Below, in pieces: positions 59,201 through 59,874 of a stretch of DNA of 64,000 nt. Below the pieces are notes generated by a model. That model saw only the letters and a list, made by a program, of their open reading frames with translations. It did not search any database and was not told the DNA's origin. This DNA is from Conchocele bisecta. Taxonomy: Eukaryota; Mollusca; Bivalvia; Lucinida; Thyasiridae. The stretch covers positions 70,113,188 through 70,177,187 of the forward strand of contig CM055278.1 in the NCBI GenBank assembly GCA_029237695.1, in the 5' to 3' direction. How positions within the stretch are numbered: position 1 is the first letter of the stretch; each line of letters begins with the position of its first letter. The position numbers and the translations under genes are program-made.

Positions 59201-59862
59201 CTTCGTACGACTAAAATGCGTAAGTGCACAATTATGATAGTCTGTAAATTTCACATTAACAATGTTTTCTTGTAGACAATTATTGGATTTACATTTATTG
59301 AGCATAGGCTGCATATCCATCAATTGAATTTTCGAGACGATCCTAAATATGCACTTACGAACATGTTAGTCGTACGAAGTTTAGTGAAACGGGCCCCTGA
59401 TCTTTATGCTAAATGGAAACATATAAAAGGCGTGCAAACGCACCATAATGGAGGGAACATAGAGTAACCCTCAGCCCATTGGACCTCCGCCCACGTCAAC
59501 TAGGTGTATTTCGATCTAATAGTTGAAGTGGCTATGGAGACAACATTGTCCTCGTATATAAACGTACCTTTCATTGGCGGGCAAGGACTACCCAAATCCT
59601 TTGGCCACATGCAAACCTTGGACTTTATGCTGTAGAATAGATTAGCCGGGCATTCTATCCAATAAGCGTCCCGTTGTGCGCCCGCCCTGGCACAGTGGAC
59701 GTAACCCGAACAATCCCATGGAATCGCAACATAAATGTCCGGTCCGGTACAGAATGATTCTAGAAATTCATATTTCCCGCGTTTCATCCGGGCTTCAACA
59801 CAGAATGTCACTAAAACACAAATCACCATCACTGGTAATCCTAAATGTCGAAATGTCCCCAT
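8038..59862 (-). CDS. Gene model: secreted multi-domain chitin-binding (CBM14/peritrophin-A) protein, 22 coding segments
   Basis: Seen: joining 22 minus-strand segments (listed separately) at GT/AG sites gives 4,734 nt, a multiple of three, with no internal stop: 1,577 residues. Order: exon 1 (signal peptide plus CBM14), then ten alternating A and B exons. All A/B boundaries are phase 1. A exons hold six cysteines in the CBM14 pattern with five residues between C2 and C3. B exons carry the motif S-C-V-G-L-P-D-G-N-N and a later F-D-P-x-T-R-x-C. No membrane segment is seen after the signal peptide and no enzyme domain. Known: CBM14 domains bind chitin in peritrophic, cuticular and mollusc shell-matrix proteins. 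Inferred: an extracellular chitin cross-linker in shell, gut or mucus. Exons could be missing in the 14.5-kb first coding intron, and transcript evidence is absent. Expression site unknown. Confidence 0.85.
8999..9412. repeat. M8 element
   Basis: It starts AAGGTTAGACAATGTCCAGC, has an inner hairpin of GTTTACCCACG, and ends CAATGTAACA. Other copies: about 12815-13060 (partial) and 48637-49057. Confidence 0.7.
9468..9490 (-). pseudogene. Very short exon A10 3' fragment
   Basis: The plus strand GGTGCCCGGGGTTCGTA matches GGTGCCCGGGATTCGTA in exon A10. It is only about 20 bp, so chance cannot be excluded, but it lies 100 bp downstream of the parent donor. Confidence 0.4.
9569..9790 (-). CDS. Exon A10: CBM14 domain (residues 1420-1493)
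   Basis: Acceptor CCTCAG|GA, donor CCGT|GTAAGT. Motifs G-F-C-K-E-N-P, H-C-S-R-Y-Y-N-C, Q-E-C-K-Y-P-R-L-F and I-K-C-A-D-R-Y-E-S-R-A-P. The exon is intact but has fragment copies on both sides: its 5' part at 9850-9930 and a short piece of its 3' end at 9468-9490. Confidence 0.92.
9850..9931 (-). pseudogene. Exon A10 5' fragment
   Basis: It repeats the acceptor and first third of A10 (L-Q-G-F-C-K-E, P-D-P-A-H-C-S-R) and then diverges. It lies 60 bp upstream of the real acceptor in gene sense and retains an AG that could act as a competing acceptor. Confidence 0.85.
10391..10478 (-). pseudogene. Exon B9 3' fragment with donor
   Basis: It encodes N-R-T-V-A-V-E-V-C-Q-V-S-L-F-D-P-V-T-R-A-C as in B9, followed by CCAG|GTATAG. 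It is joined at its upstream side to an M6 hairpin (about 10478-10690). It has no acceptor of its own, so it is not an exon unless the M6 element provides one. A more decayed third copy may lie at 10270-10305. Confidence 0.8.
10478..10690. repeat. M6-like hairpin joined to the exon B9 fragment
   Basis: GTTTGTTGTCTGCTATTTCG on one side and AAGCAGCAGACGAAATT on the other; the centre is CACTGGAGACGATTC. The outer TTAACCC ends are missing because the exon fragment begins there. Confidence 0.7.
10733..10960 (-). CDS. Exon B9: B-type module (residues 1344-1419)
   Basis: Acceptor CACCAG|GT, donor CCAG|GTAGGG. Arm T-Q-C, N-C-T-P-C; core P-S-C-V-G-L-P-D-G-N-N, Y-M-K-C, V-E-V-C and F-D-T-A-T-R-A-C. 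It is a good consensus example of the B type. N-R-T is a sequon. A copy of its 3' third with a working-looking donor lies downstream in gene sense (10391-10478). Confidence 0.93.
10980..11213. repeat. M7 MITE
   Basis: Ends GAGACACGTCATGCGATTTT / AAAATGACATG and a central inverted AAAAGTTGAC...GTCAAC. Other copies: 20211-20428, 49318-49554, 61507-61766. Confidence 0.8.
11213..11454. repeat. M3 MITE-like element
   Basis: A near-complete copy with both inverted ends, directly abutting an M7 element on its left. Confidence 0.8.
11570..11876. repeat. M1 palindromic MITE
   Basis: Inverted ends GTAGCCTATTTCACCAAC / GGGCTAC. Centre: GAATTTATTACATTATCACA...GCCATTT and its complement. Other copies: 16262-16565, 27690-28003, 41431-41734, 46411-46690 (right end lost), 56638-56936, and a fragment at 13214-13250. 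The left flank carries three copies of AGTAGCCACATCAGGGAATA. Confidence 0.85.
11917..12142. repeat. M2 MITE
   Basis: Inverted ends GGCCGTTTCACTAAAC...GTTTAGTGAAATGGCC and inner ACTAAAATGTTCGTAAGT. Other copies: 17011-17250, 23915-24152, 58949-59180, 59184-59396; fragment at 37183-37215. Confidence 0.85.
12511..12720 (-). CDS. Exon A9: CBM14 domain (residues 1274-1343)
   Basis: Acceptor TTATAG|AG, donor CCAT|GTAAGC. Motifs A-Y-C-Q-A-Q-P, N-C-A-Q-Y-Y-D-C, R-E-C-R-Y-P-Q-L-F, V-M-C and Y-E-P-Q-A-P. No in-frame ATG lies near its start, but the frame is open throughout and all six cysteines are in place. Confidence 0.9.
12815..13060. repeat. M8 element, partial
   Basis: AAGGTTCAATAATGTCCATC and the GTTTACCCACG hairpin are present; the right half is lost after CATCAATTTA. 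Confidence 0.7.
13600..14200. repeat. Local duplications
   Basis: TATCAATTGCGACATCCCTC recurs at about 13625 and 13707. GCGAACGCAAATTGAGCCTA plus TTGAGACGTCC recurs at about 13938 and 14155. Nothing coding is seen. Confidence 0.7.
14345..15690 (-). pseudogene. 5'-truncated LINE reverse transcriptase (Jockey/CR1-like), decayed
   Basis: Overlapping minus-strand frames together encode the RT domain of a non-LTR retrotransposon: A-N-V-S-P-L-F-K-K-G, N-Y-R-P-I-S-L-T, H-G-F-R-S-K-R-S-C, motif A L-L-D-F-S-K-A-F-D-K-V, then Q-G-S-V-L-G-P-I-I-F and L-Y-I-N-D-L-P. The catalytic A-D-D is here V-A-D-E-T, and at least two frameshifts divide the frame (near 15.3 and 14.7 kb), so it is dead. There is no endonuclease domain, which fits ordinary 5' truncation. 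It lies in the B8-A9 intron in the gene's own orientation, starting at or within a few bases of the B8 donor. Confidence 0.85.
15685..15912 (-). CDS. Exon B8: B-type module (residues 1198-1273) abutting a LINE
   Basis: Acceptor TTACAG|GC, donor GAGC|GTACGT. Arm N-V-C, G-C-T-P-C; core P-S-C-V-G-L-P-D-G-D-N, Y-V-T-C, T-Q-R-C and F-D-T-T-T-K-Q-C. Eight cysteines. Its 228 bp equals B7 and B9, so it appears complete. A 5'-truncated LINE in the same orientation begins within a few bases of the donor, so the LINE may have supplied part of the splice site. Confidence 0.87.
16206..16700. repeat. M3 element split by an M1 insertion
   Basis: The M3 sequence stops at TGTAGATCCA and resumes at AGATCAGC after a 304-bp M1 copy (16262-16565). 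Confidence 0.8.
16262..16565. repeat. M1 palindromic MITE nested in M3
   Basis: Full length with both ends (GTAGCC / TGCTAC). Younger than the M3 copy it interrupts. Confidence 0.85.
17011..17250. repeat. M2 MITE
   Basis: Complete copy; the centre is an inverted ATTGAGCATAGG...CCTATGCTCAAT. Confidence 0.85.
17260..17640. repeat. M11 hairpin followed by an M12 element
   Basis: 17260-17328 is a short perfect hairpin (GTTCTGACCACTCATTTGAA and complement around CTCGGCGAG). 17385-17640 is an M12 copy also present in the A3-B3 intron at 33.1 kb. Confidence 0.75.
17693..17905 (-). CDS. Exon A8: CBM14 domain (residues 1127-1197)
   Basis: Acceptor TTCCAG|CG, donor CCAT|GTAAGC. Motifs Q-S-F-C-E-Q-N-P, N-C-A-Q-Y-F-D-C, R-E-C-P-Y-P-M-L-F and V-T-C-V-A-R-M-E-P-I-E-P. 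Complete CBM14 cysteine pattern. Confidence 0.93.
18009..18269. repeat. M3 MITE-like element
   Basis: Complete copy with ends GTGGCTGTGACTG and CAGTCACAGCCAC, in the A8/B7 intron. Confidence 0.8.
18496..18723 (-). CDS. Exon B7: B-type module (residues 1051-1126)
   Basis: Acceptor TTGTAG|GC. I chose donor GCTG|GTGGGT because it keeps phase 1; GG|GTAAAT four bases on would be phase 2. Arm N-G-C, N-C-L-P-C; core V-S-C-V-G-R-S-D-G-N-N-S, Y-V-T-C, G-R-C and F-D-P-V-R-G-L-C. Eight cysteines and an N-N-S sequon. Confidence 0.9.
19162..19258 (-). CDS. Exon A7b: second half of the split CBM14 domain (residues 1019-1050)
   Basis: Acceptor CATACAG|GAG (phase 0), donor CCAT|GTACGT (phase 1). It encodes E-C-P-Y-P-S-L-F-D, G-A-C and V-K-C-G-V-R, the missing C4-C6 half of A7. 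Joined, the boundary reads Y-L-Q-E-C-P-Y-P, matching Y-L-R-E-C in A6 and A9 and Y-L-Q-E-C in A4. Confidence 0.85.
19808..19935 (+). repeat. Three tandem copies of a 51-bp unit
   Basis: The unit is AATTTGGCTATAAATAAACG + TTTTAACTACAAGAG + TCGGCGGTTTGC; the third copy ends in GACGTCAC. It lies in the extra A7 intron. Confidence 0.85.
20211..20428. repeat. M7 MITE inside the extra A7 intron
   Basis: Ends ATGTGCCATGTGATTTTGTA / AAAATCACATGGTGCAT, with a central GCAGAATTCTATTCCGC. Confidence 0.8.
21362..21597 (+). mobile_element. SINE-like element inside the extra A7 intron
   Basis: Plus orientation. It shares with the 47.3-kb SINE the T-T-G-(C/G)-G-C-A-A-G-A-C-A type core and the 3' end GAGCCAGTGCCG(T/C)CGTTAAAT. 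The tRNA-like head is poorly preserved. It lies next to A7a, between the two halves of the split exon. Confidence 0.6.
21655..21770 (-). CDS. Exon A7a: first half of a split CBM14 domain (residues 980-1018)
   Basis: Acceptor TTGTAG|CG (phase 1). It encodes I-F-C, Q-C-A-Q-F-Y-D-C and ends E-K-Y-L-Q at CTACAG|GTAATA, a phase-0 donor seen in no other A exon. Without splicing the frame runs into sequence unrelated to the domain. Its 116 bp plus the 97 bp of A7b equal 213 bp, a normal A-exon length, so an ordinary A exon has been divided. Confidence 0.85.
22113..22230. repeat. Inverted repeat
   Basis: AGGTTATTTTAGTTGTATAT...ATATCCACATACATG...CAAATAACCTTTT, with an inner TTCCGCAG...CTGCGGAA. Confidence 0.7.
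22634..22849 (-). CDS. Exon B6: B-type module (residues 908-979)
   Basis: Acceptor TTACAG|GT, donor ATGT|GTATGT (phase 1). Arm N-Q-C, G-C-P-P-C; core P-S-C-V-G-L-T-D-G-N-N-T, Y-I-V-C, V-E-C and Y-D-P-V-T-R-Q-C. Eight cysteines including the junction one. N-N-T is a potential glycosylation site. Confidence 0.92.
23436..23648 (-). CDS. Exon A6: CBM14 domain (residues 837-907)
   Basis: Acceptor TTGCAG|CC, donor CCGT|GTACGT. Motifs L-Y-C-S-M-Y-P, N-C-A-Q-F-Y-D-C, R-E-C-P-Y-L-Q-L-Y, V-K-C-E-L-R-P-E-P-K-A-P. Complete CBM14 cysteine set. Closest in form to A7. Confidence 0.93.
23667..23860. repeat. M13 element
   Basis: GGGGCATATCAGGATTTTTT and CATGGCCCTGTGTAAAATGG; copies at 38053-38115 (fragment) and 51927-52198 (both ends, GATAATCCTGATATACCC). 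Confidence 0.7.
23915..24152. repeat. M2 MITE
   Basis: Complete copy, in the B5/A6 intron region. Confidence 0.85.
24322..24425. repeat. M14 short inverted-repeat element
   Basis: GGGCCCGGTTGCTCAAAAC...GTTTTGAGCAA with inner GACTGTTAAATC. Other copies: 26733-26891 (with a duplicated left arm) and 49900-49982 (half). Confidence 0.75.
24439..24660 (-). CDS. Exon B5: B-type module (residues 763-836)
   Basis: Acceptor TTCTAG|GT, donor CCAG|GTACAT. The arm has L-R-C, A-C-L-P-C; the core has V-S-C-K-G-M-S-N-G-N-H-S, R-V-C, G-Q-C and F-D-A-V-T-T-S-C. Eight cysteines. N-H-S is a potential N-glycosylation site. GC-rich compared with the flanking introns, as expected of coding sequence. Confidence 0.92.
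25765..26050. repeat. Dispersed repeat, inverted partner at 62400-62690
   Basis: GGCCTTTTTGTGGAATTTGT, AACTTGGAAAAGTCGCGGGA and GGACAGAGACTTGCTACGG occur in both places; part of the partner is in reverse orientation. Confidence 0.75.
26071..26280 (-). CDS. Exon A5: CBM14 domain (residues 693-762)
   Basis: Acceptor TTCCAG|GA, donor CCAT|GTACGT. Motifs T-Y-C-V-T-Y-P, Y-C-S-Q-Y-F-N-C, K-E-C-P-Y-P-E-L-F-D and V-N-C-G-T-R. At 70 codons it has the shortest C3-C4 loop class. All six CBM14 cysteines plus the junction cysteine are present. Confidence 0.92.
26733..26891. repeat. M14 element with a duplicated arm
   Basis: GGGCCCGGTTGCTCAAAGC at the left and GCTTTGAGCAACCGGGCCC at the right are perfect inverted ends. 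The left arm segment from CAAAGCTTCAG to CTTAGCAAT occurs twice. Confidence 0.85.
27083..27447. repeat. M5 MITE
   Basis: Ends CTCCAGATAAG / CTTATCAGGAGC and a central hairpin around AGCTGCAAAAAGC. Other copies: 31949-32313 and about 35190-36028 (interrupted by the near-palindrome foldback). Confidence 0.8.
27463..27640 (+). repeat. Four tandem copies of a 44-46-bp unit derived from the M1 end
   Basis: The unit starts CAGTAGCCTATTTCA(C/T)CAACC and ends TTGATCAATCAGGAC. It joins the M1 terminal repeat to another sequence, four times, directly before the palindrome. Confidence 0.85.
27638..28049. repeat. Long palindrome: M1 element flanked by 52-bp perfect inverted arms
   Basis: An M1 copy (about 27690-28003) is bracketed by a 52-bp sequence and its exact reverse complement (outer ends CGTACAAGACAAAG and CTTTGTCTTGTACG). 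The M1 element is itself palindromic, so nearly the whole 0.41 kb can fold back. It lies about 40 bp beyond the B4 donor. Confidence 0.85.
28090..28329 (-). CDS. Exon B4: B-type module (residues 613-692)
   Basis: Acceptor CTGCAG|GC, donor ATGA|GTAAGT. It is the longest internal B exon. The arm has N-Q-V-C, T-T-C-L-P-C; the core has H-S-C-T-G-L-E-N-G-N-N-S, Y-V-V-C, K-E-C and F-D-L-L-T-R-D-C. N-N-S is a potential glycosylation site. Its donor lies only about 40 bp from a 0.41-kb palindrome in the following intron. Confidence 0.9.
28683..28945. repeat. M4 composite hairpin element
   Basis: Complete copy between exon B4 and the exon A4 3' fragment. Confidence 0.8.
28950..29010 (-). pseudogene. 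Exon A4 3' fragment
   Basis: About 60 bp that match the last part of exon A4 and its donor (plus strand TACATGGTTGCTTGGGCTC against TACATGGTTCCTTGGGCTC in the exon). It lies between exon A4 and an M4 element. Confidence 0.75.
29109..29327 (-). CDS. Exon A4: CBM14 domain (residues 540-612), parent of several exon fragments
   Basis: Acceptor TTTCAG|CG, donor CCAT|GTACGT. Motifs R-S-F-C-L-A-N-P, N-C-A-R-Y-Y-N-C, Q-E-C-L-Y-P-Q-L-F, V-Q-C-T-F-R-F-E-P-K-E-P. The exon is intact. Four truncated copies of its acceptor and first 80-100 bp lie upstream in gene sense (29.5-31.9 kb), and a copy of its last about 60 bp lies downstream (28950-29010). The spliceosome therefore meets several decoy acceptors before the real exon. 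Confidence 0.92.
29515..29602 (-). pseudogene. Exon A4 5' fragment, copy 1
   Basis: It carries the acceptor TTTCAG|CG and about 80 bp of exon A4 (R-S-F-C-L-A-N-P...), with a small internal deletion, then breaks into an M6 hairpin element where the exon reads ACGACACGGCAG. Confidence 0.85.
29811..29897 (-). pseudogene. Exon A4 5' fragment, copy 2
   Basis: Same acceptor, same internal deletion and same M6 breakpoint as the copy about 295 bp away, so the two arose by tandem duplication of the exon-fragment plus M6 unit. Confidence 0.85.
30092..30188 (-). pseudogene. Exon A4 5' fragment, copy 3
   Basis: It lacks the deletion shared by the two preceding copies (keeps the GGAATTATACCAG segment) and has a mutated start (CATTCATT in place of CGTCCATT). 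It is joined to an M6 remnant at the same breakpoint. Confidence 0.85.
30457..31755 (+). repeat. Tandem array rich in TGACCTTGACCTTGG, about eight units
   Basis: Units of about 110-160 bp built from GACCTTTGACCTTCAAC, TGACCTTGACCTTGGACG, GATCGCGACACACCTTCTC, CATTTGTGCCAAGCC and CGGTGTAGAAGATATAGAGC, some lacking a block. The array ends in GACAGACCGACCGAC and an inverted repeat AACAAACTTTGTTTGT. Long open frames inside merely follow the repeat and are not genes. Confidence 0.85.
31776..31874 (-). pseudogene. Exon A4 5' fragment, copy 4
   Basis: About 100 bp like the start of exon A4, with more substitutions (acceptor TTTCAG|CGTCC still intact). It is separated from the other fragments by the TGACCT-rich array and preceded by repeated CAGACGACAC steps. 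Confidence 0.75.
31949..32313. repeat. M5 MITE
   Basis: Ends GCTCCAGATAAG / CTTATCTGGCGGGAGC with the GAGCTGCAAAAAGC hairpin centre. Confidence 0.8.
32359..32589 (-). CDS. Exon B3: B-type module (residues 463-539)
   Basis: Acceptor TTTCAG|GC, donor CCGT|GTAAGT. The arm contains T-K-C, L-C-A-L-P-C, then S-P-S-C-V-G-M-P-D-G-N-N-T. The core ends at Y-D-P-T-L-R-R-C. It has eight cysteines with the junction one. N-N-T is a potential N-glycosylation site. A perfect short hairpin (32624-32681) lies just upstream of its acceptor. Confidence 0.92.
32624..32681. repeat. Perfect short hairpin beside exon B3
   Basis: GATCACGGTTCGTCCGCATG and its complement form arms of about 25 bp with a 7-8 base loop, about 35 bp upstream of the B3 acceptor in gene sense. 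Confidence 0.85.
33108..33552. repeat. M12 element followed by an M6 element
   Basis: 33108-33350 matches 17385-17640 (GAGTGATGATTTAATAT, TTACTGATTT, TTTAATAAATACCATATT). 33363-33552 is an M6 copy with intact TTAACCC ends. Confidence 0.75.
33967..34185 (-). CDS. Exon A3: CBM14 domain (residues 390-462)
   Basis: Acceptor TGCAG|GC, donor CCGT|GTACGT. Motifs R-Q-C, N-C-A-R-Y-F-D-C, N-E-C-D-Y-P-L-L-F, V-K-C-G-A-R-H-E-P-K-A-P. It has a complete set of CBM14 cysteines. Its first bases (GC GAG) resemble the start of B exons, unlike most A exons. Confidence 0.92.
34198..34240 (+). repeat. Microsatellite (AAT)n/(AAAT)n
   Basis: A run of AATAATAAT then AAATAAATAAAT just upstream of the A3 acceptor in gene sense. 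Confidence 0.9.
34314..34688. repeat. MITE-like element with a nested M6 copy
   Basis: GTGCAACCTCTCTACAACAG at the left and GGGGAGGTTTGACTGTA at the right, inverted. An M6 hairpin occupies 34390-34586. Confidence 0.7.
34702..34923 (-). CDS. Exon B2: B-type module (residues 316-389)
   Basis: Acceptor TTACAG|GC, donor ATCA|GTAAGTA. It contains Y-S-C-V-G-L-P-D-G-A-N, Y-M-M-C, V-K-M-C and Y-D-P-A-L-R-I-C. As in B1, two arm cysteines are missing, leaving six including the junction one. A decayed partial copy of its 5' half sits upstream in gene sense (35153-35199). Confidence 0.9.
35153..35199 (-). pseudogene. Exon B2 5' fragment, decayed
   Basis: The plus strand CCATACAAATTTCCACGGAG parallels CCATACAGTTCGCCATAGAG in exon B2. 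It encodes C-M-A-T-Y-Y as in the exon. It lies about 230 bp upstream of B2 in gene sense. Confidence 0.6.
35190..36028. repeat. M5 MITE interrupted near its right end
   Basis: M5 sequence from about 35190 to 35508 and again from 36012 (CTTATCTTGAGCTC). The 503-bp foldback sits inside the terminal repeat. Confidence 0.75.
35509..36011. mobile_element. 503-bp foldback built from repeated 12-bp near-palindromes
   Basis: Ends TATGGCAAGCC...GGCTTGCCATA, with outer arms of about 85 bp matching with one mismatch. The interior holds about 17 variants of AAACCNNGGTTT (AAACCCTAGTTT, AAACCATGGTTT, AAACTGGGGTTT) and six copies of GCACAATAATT in both orientations. Direct repeats CTTATC flank it (35503-35508, 36012-36017), so it inserted into the terminal repeat of an M5 element. 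It has no coding capacity. Confidence 0.8.
36166..36215 (-). pseudogene. Possible A-type exon 3' fragment
   Basis: The minus strand GTCGAATGGAGCCAAACG followed by CCTGTACGTG resembles the ending of A exons (R-M-E-P-K-A-P-C plus donor). The frame is broken. It lies downstream of A2 in gene sense; the parent could be A2 or A3. Confidence 0.4.
36626..36844 (-). CDS. Exon A2: CBM14 domain (residues 243-315)
   Basis: Acceptor GTCAG|TG, donor CCAT|GTAAG. Motifs E-V-Y-C, N-C-A-R-Y-F-D-C, G-E-C-P-Y-P-Q-L-F and V-N-C-G-G-R-M-E-P-K-A-P. Six CBM14 cysteines plus the junction cysteine. A degenerate copy of its 3' end and donor lies about 0.45 kb downstream in gene sense (36166-36215). Confidence 0.92.
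36860..37180. repeat. M15 dispersed repeat
   Basis: It shares CGGGCCAACGG...TTCGATTCCG, CAGAACGGAATATTTACAT and CCATACCACACCAAAG with copies at 56316-57010 and 63417-63830; a decayed piece lies at 24712-24895. Confidence 0.75.
37460..37672 (-). CDS. Exon B1: divergent B-type chitin-binding module (residues 172-242)
   Basis: Acceptor TTCCAG|GC, donor AAAC|GTAAGT, phase 1-1. The split first codon reads Cys. It is the most divergent B exon: the P-S-C-V-G-L motif is replaced by P-G-C-Q-R-Q-P-D-G. It has six cysteines rather than eight, two arm cysteines (those of Q-C and P-C in other B exons) being absent. It keeps F-F-L-I-C, T-E-T-C and F-D-P-I-R-L-M-C. N-Q-T is a potential N-glycosylation site. 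Confidence 0.85.
37924..38265. repeat. Foldback element with about 120-bp arms
   Basis: CTGAAGAACATCGATACGGT...and its complement enclose a roughly 100-bp spacer containing an M13 fragment. The arms also include GGGACAGAGGGGAAATGG and ACACAGTCCATACTATG. Confidence 0.85.
38823..38893. repeat. Perfect short hairpin
   Basis: ATATCGATGGTCTAGTAACA and its complement, about 30-bp arms around GCTATGC. Confidence 0.85.
39330..39425. repeat. Short repeats of AATTCGTTCCC
   Basis: Five direct or inverted copies of AATTCGTTCCC; the outermost pair (ATTAATTCGTTCCC / GGGAACGAATTAAT) are inverted ends. Confidence 0.75.
39759..40028. repeat. M4 composite hairpin element, reverse orientation
   Basis: TATCCCGTCAACACAGTGCG at the left and CACTAACCTACTATT at the right; the inner hairpin is shortened. 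Confidence 0.8.
40715..40785 (+). repeat. Microsatellite (TG)n and poly-G
   Basis: GTGTGTGTGTGG repeats followed by a 13-15-base G run and another GTGTGTG. Confidence 0.9.
40953..41045. repeat. M3 short derivative
   Basis: Both inverted ends are present, but the middle 150 bp are deleted, leaving 93 bp. Confidence 0.8.
41431..41734. repeat. M1 palindromic MITE
   Basis: A full-length copy, inserted in the opposite orientation relative to the 11.6-kb copy. Confidence 0.85.
42890..44140. other. Intronic stretch with no recognisable element
   Basis: AT-rich sequence in the 14.5-kb first coding intron's neighbourhood downstream of A1. The small open frames here have no coding character. I see no gene. 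Confidence 0.5.
44150..44660. repeat. Degenerate tandem units with GGCGGCCATCTTG
   Basis: About 170-bp units, three to four copies, each with (A)TGGCGGCCATCTTGGAT or similar. It lies just downstream of exon A1 in gene sense. Confidence 0.6.
44811..45029 (-). CDS. Exon A1: CBM14 domain (residues 99-171)
   Basis: Acceptor TTGTAG|AT, donor GAAT|GTAAGT, both phase 1. It contains P-Y-C, C-A-Q-F-Y-D-C, K-E-C-P-H-P and V-N-C: six cysteines in CBM14 order, plus a seventh split over the donor (T|GT). The C3-C4 loop is long, S-F-S-P-G-L-G-P. It is the first A exon after exon 1 and is separated from it by about 14.5 kb of repeats. Confidence 0.9.
45489..45822. repeat. M5b MITE
   Basis: Complete ends GGGCTCCAGATAAGG and CTTATCTGGAGCTC, just upstream of exon A1 in gene sense. 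Confidence 0.8.
45880..46270. repeat. Foldback with CCCCC-rich ends
   Basis: GGCGGATTCAGGGGGGG at the left and CCCCCCCCTAACCCG...ATCCTGGATCCGCGCC at the right. A perfect central hairpin is at 46180-46225 (GACTATATTATCGAACGAGC and complement). Confidence 0.75.
46411..46690. repeat. M1 MITE, right end missing
   Basis: The left end CAGTAGCCTATTTCACC and the palindromic core are intact. The sequence stops inside the right arm at CTTTGCTACTAAATG. Confidence 0.8.
47232..47521 (-). mobile_element. tRNA-derived SINE with 71-bp flanking direct repeats
   Basis: Reading the minus strand from 47521: a tRNA-like head with box A-like TGGCGTAATGGTTAGTG and box B-like GGTTCGAGCC, then a conserved core (GAGCAAGACACTTTATCC, CAGCTGTAAATGGGTACC), then GAGCCAGTGCCGCCGTTAAAT and an A-rich tail. 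Copies of one 71-bp sequence flank it at 47161-47231 and 47522-47592 (one mismatch). Confidence 0.8.
47582..49119. repeat. M9 element with two nested insertions
   Basis: Same ends as the 6.94-kb copy but 1.5 kb long. The first insertion is about 47826-48440 and carries an inverted repeat GAGGATATTCCATCGTAC...GTACGATGGAATATCC around a CpG-rich centre. The second is an M8 copy (48637-49057) flanked by TATA. Confidence 0.75.
49318..49554. repeat. M7 MITE
   Basis: Ends GAGACACGCCATGTGATTTT / AAAATCACATGGCGTGTCTC, nearly perfect inverted repeats. Confidence 0.85.
50600..51210. repeat. Imperfect foldback of about 600 bp
   Basis: TTCAAGAAATCTGCCCAAAT and ATTTGGGCAGATTTCGTGAA face each other, with AAGAATAAGCCTTCTTTTTA against AAAAGAAGGTTAATTCTTAA inside. 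No coding sequence. Confidence 0.75.
52490..53945. repeat. Long dispersed repeat with degenerate internal units
   Basis: It opens with AGGGCCATTGTGGCCCTATA and CGCTCACC. Inside, GTGAAGTTTGACCAACATTGGCC, CGGTTCACGAGAAGAAG, CATCTTGGATTATG and CATTTTAACAAATCTGAAAC recur three or four times. I believe similar repeats are common in mollusc genomes. No gene is supported. Confidence 0.65.
54214..55733. repeat. M5b MITE carrying a 1.1-kb insertion
   Basis: Left part 54214-54586 and right part 55699-55733 (CGCAGCTTATCTGGA) together make one normal M5b element. Confidence 0.8.
54587..55698. mobile_element. Candidate solo LTR (1,112 bp) nested in an M5b element
   Basis: It begins TGTAACA and ends TGTTACA (perfect 7-bp inverted ends, TG...CA) and is flanked by GTAT direct repeats (54583-54586 and 55699-55702). 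Removing it rejoins the two halves of an M5b element (GGGTAT + TTAAGC), matching intact M5b copies. No coding domain is inside. The ends and target duplication fit a retrovirus-like solo LTR; a DNA transposon is the alternative. Confidence 0.55.
56316..57010. repeat. M15 dispersed repeat split by an M1 element
   Basis: GTTTAACGGCCTACCAACAG to CCAAACCA, then M1 (56638-56936), then TGGTCTCCGGTTGTGATTCC. A G-rich tract lies at 56401-56422. Confidence 0.75.
56638..56936. repeat. M1 MITE nested in an M15 element
   Basis: It interrupts M15 between CCAAACCA and TGGTCTCC. Both M1 ends are visible, the right arm carrying a small deletion. Confidence 0.8.
57080..58000. other. Unassigned stretch in the first coding intron
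   Basis: It contains ATGCAAATGAGC, GCGCATGCG and a short inverted CATGAATATTCATG. A 64-codon plus-strand frame (57375-57566) starts in a GC-richer patch, but it has no recognisable domain and I do not call it a gene. Confidence 0.4.
58418..58575. repeat. Inverted repeat, about 70-bp arms
   Basis: AGGCACTTTGTGGTATGAAC...and its complement around TTATCATGTGATAA; a MITE-like hairpin. Confidence 0.8.
58665..58950 (-). pseudogene. Duplicated 3' end of exon 1 and its intron start (two partial copies)
   Basis: 58866-58950 repeats 59487-59600: intron start, donor and the last codons of exon 1. The donor is changed from AAAG|GTACG to AAAG|GAACG, so it cannot splice. Another donor-like piece (GACGTACCTTTCATATCACA on the plus strand) is at 58700-58720. 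The sequence GGCGTGCAAACGCA and CCATTGGACCTCCGCCC also recur in both copies. Confidence 0.75.
58949..59396. repeat. Two M2 MITEs back to back
   Basis: Two copies (58949-59180 and 59184-59396) are separated by only three bases and sit between exon 1 and the duplicated exon 1 fragment. The second lacks part of the centre. Confidence 0.85.
59568..59862 (-). CDS. Exon 1: signal peptide plus classical CBM14 domain (residues 1-98)
   Basis: Start ATG at 59862. Residues 1-24 form a signal peptide (hydrophobic core about residues 9-22, likely cleavage after E-A at 23-24), followed by a basic stretch R-M-K-R-G-K. CBM14 cysteines are at 38, 51, 57, 71, 84 and 94, with five residues between the second and third and C-M-W-P after the fifth, the usual family ending. 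The donor is AAAG|GTACGT, phase 1. TTTTCCAG|G lies directly before the ATG, so a 5'UTR intron is likely and the promoter would be upstream of this exon. Fragments of its 3' end lie at about 58.70 and 58.93 kb. Confidence 0.85.
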
Positions 59863-59874
59863 CCTGGAAAATAA
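59863..59874 (-). promoter_or_regulatory. Splice-acceptor-like sequence directly before the start codon
   Basis: On the minus strand a T-rich run ends in TTTTCCAG|G immediately before the ATG at 59862. This fits a 5'UTR intron whose first noncoding exon, and the promoter, lie further upstream. No TATA box or initiator can be assigned with confidence. Confidence 0.5.
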
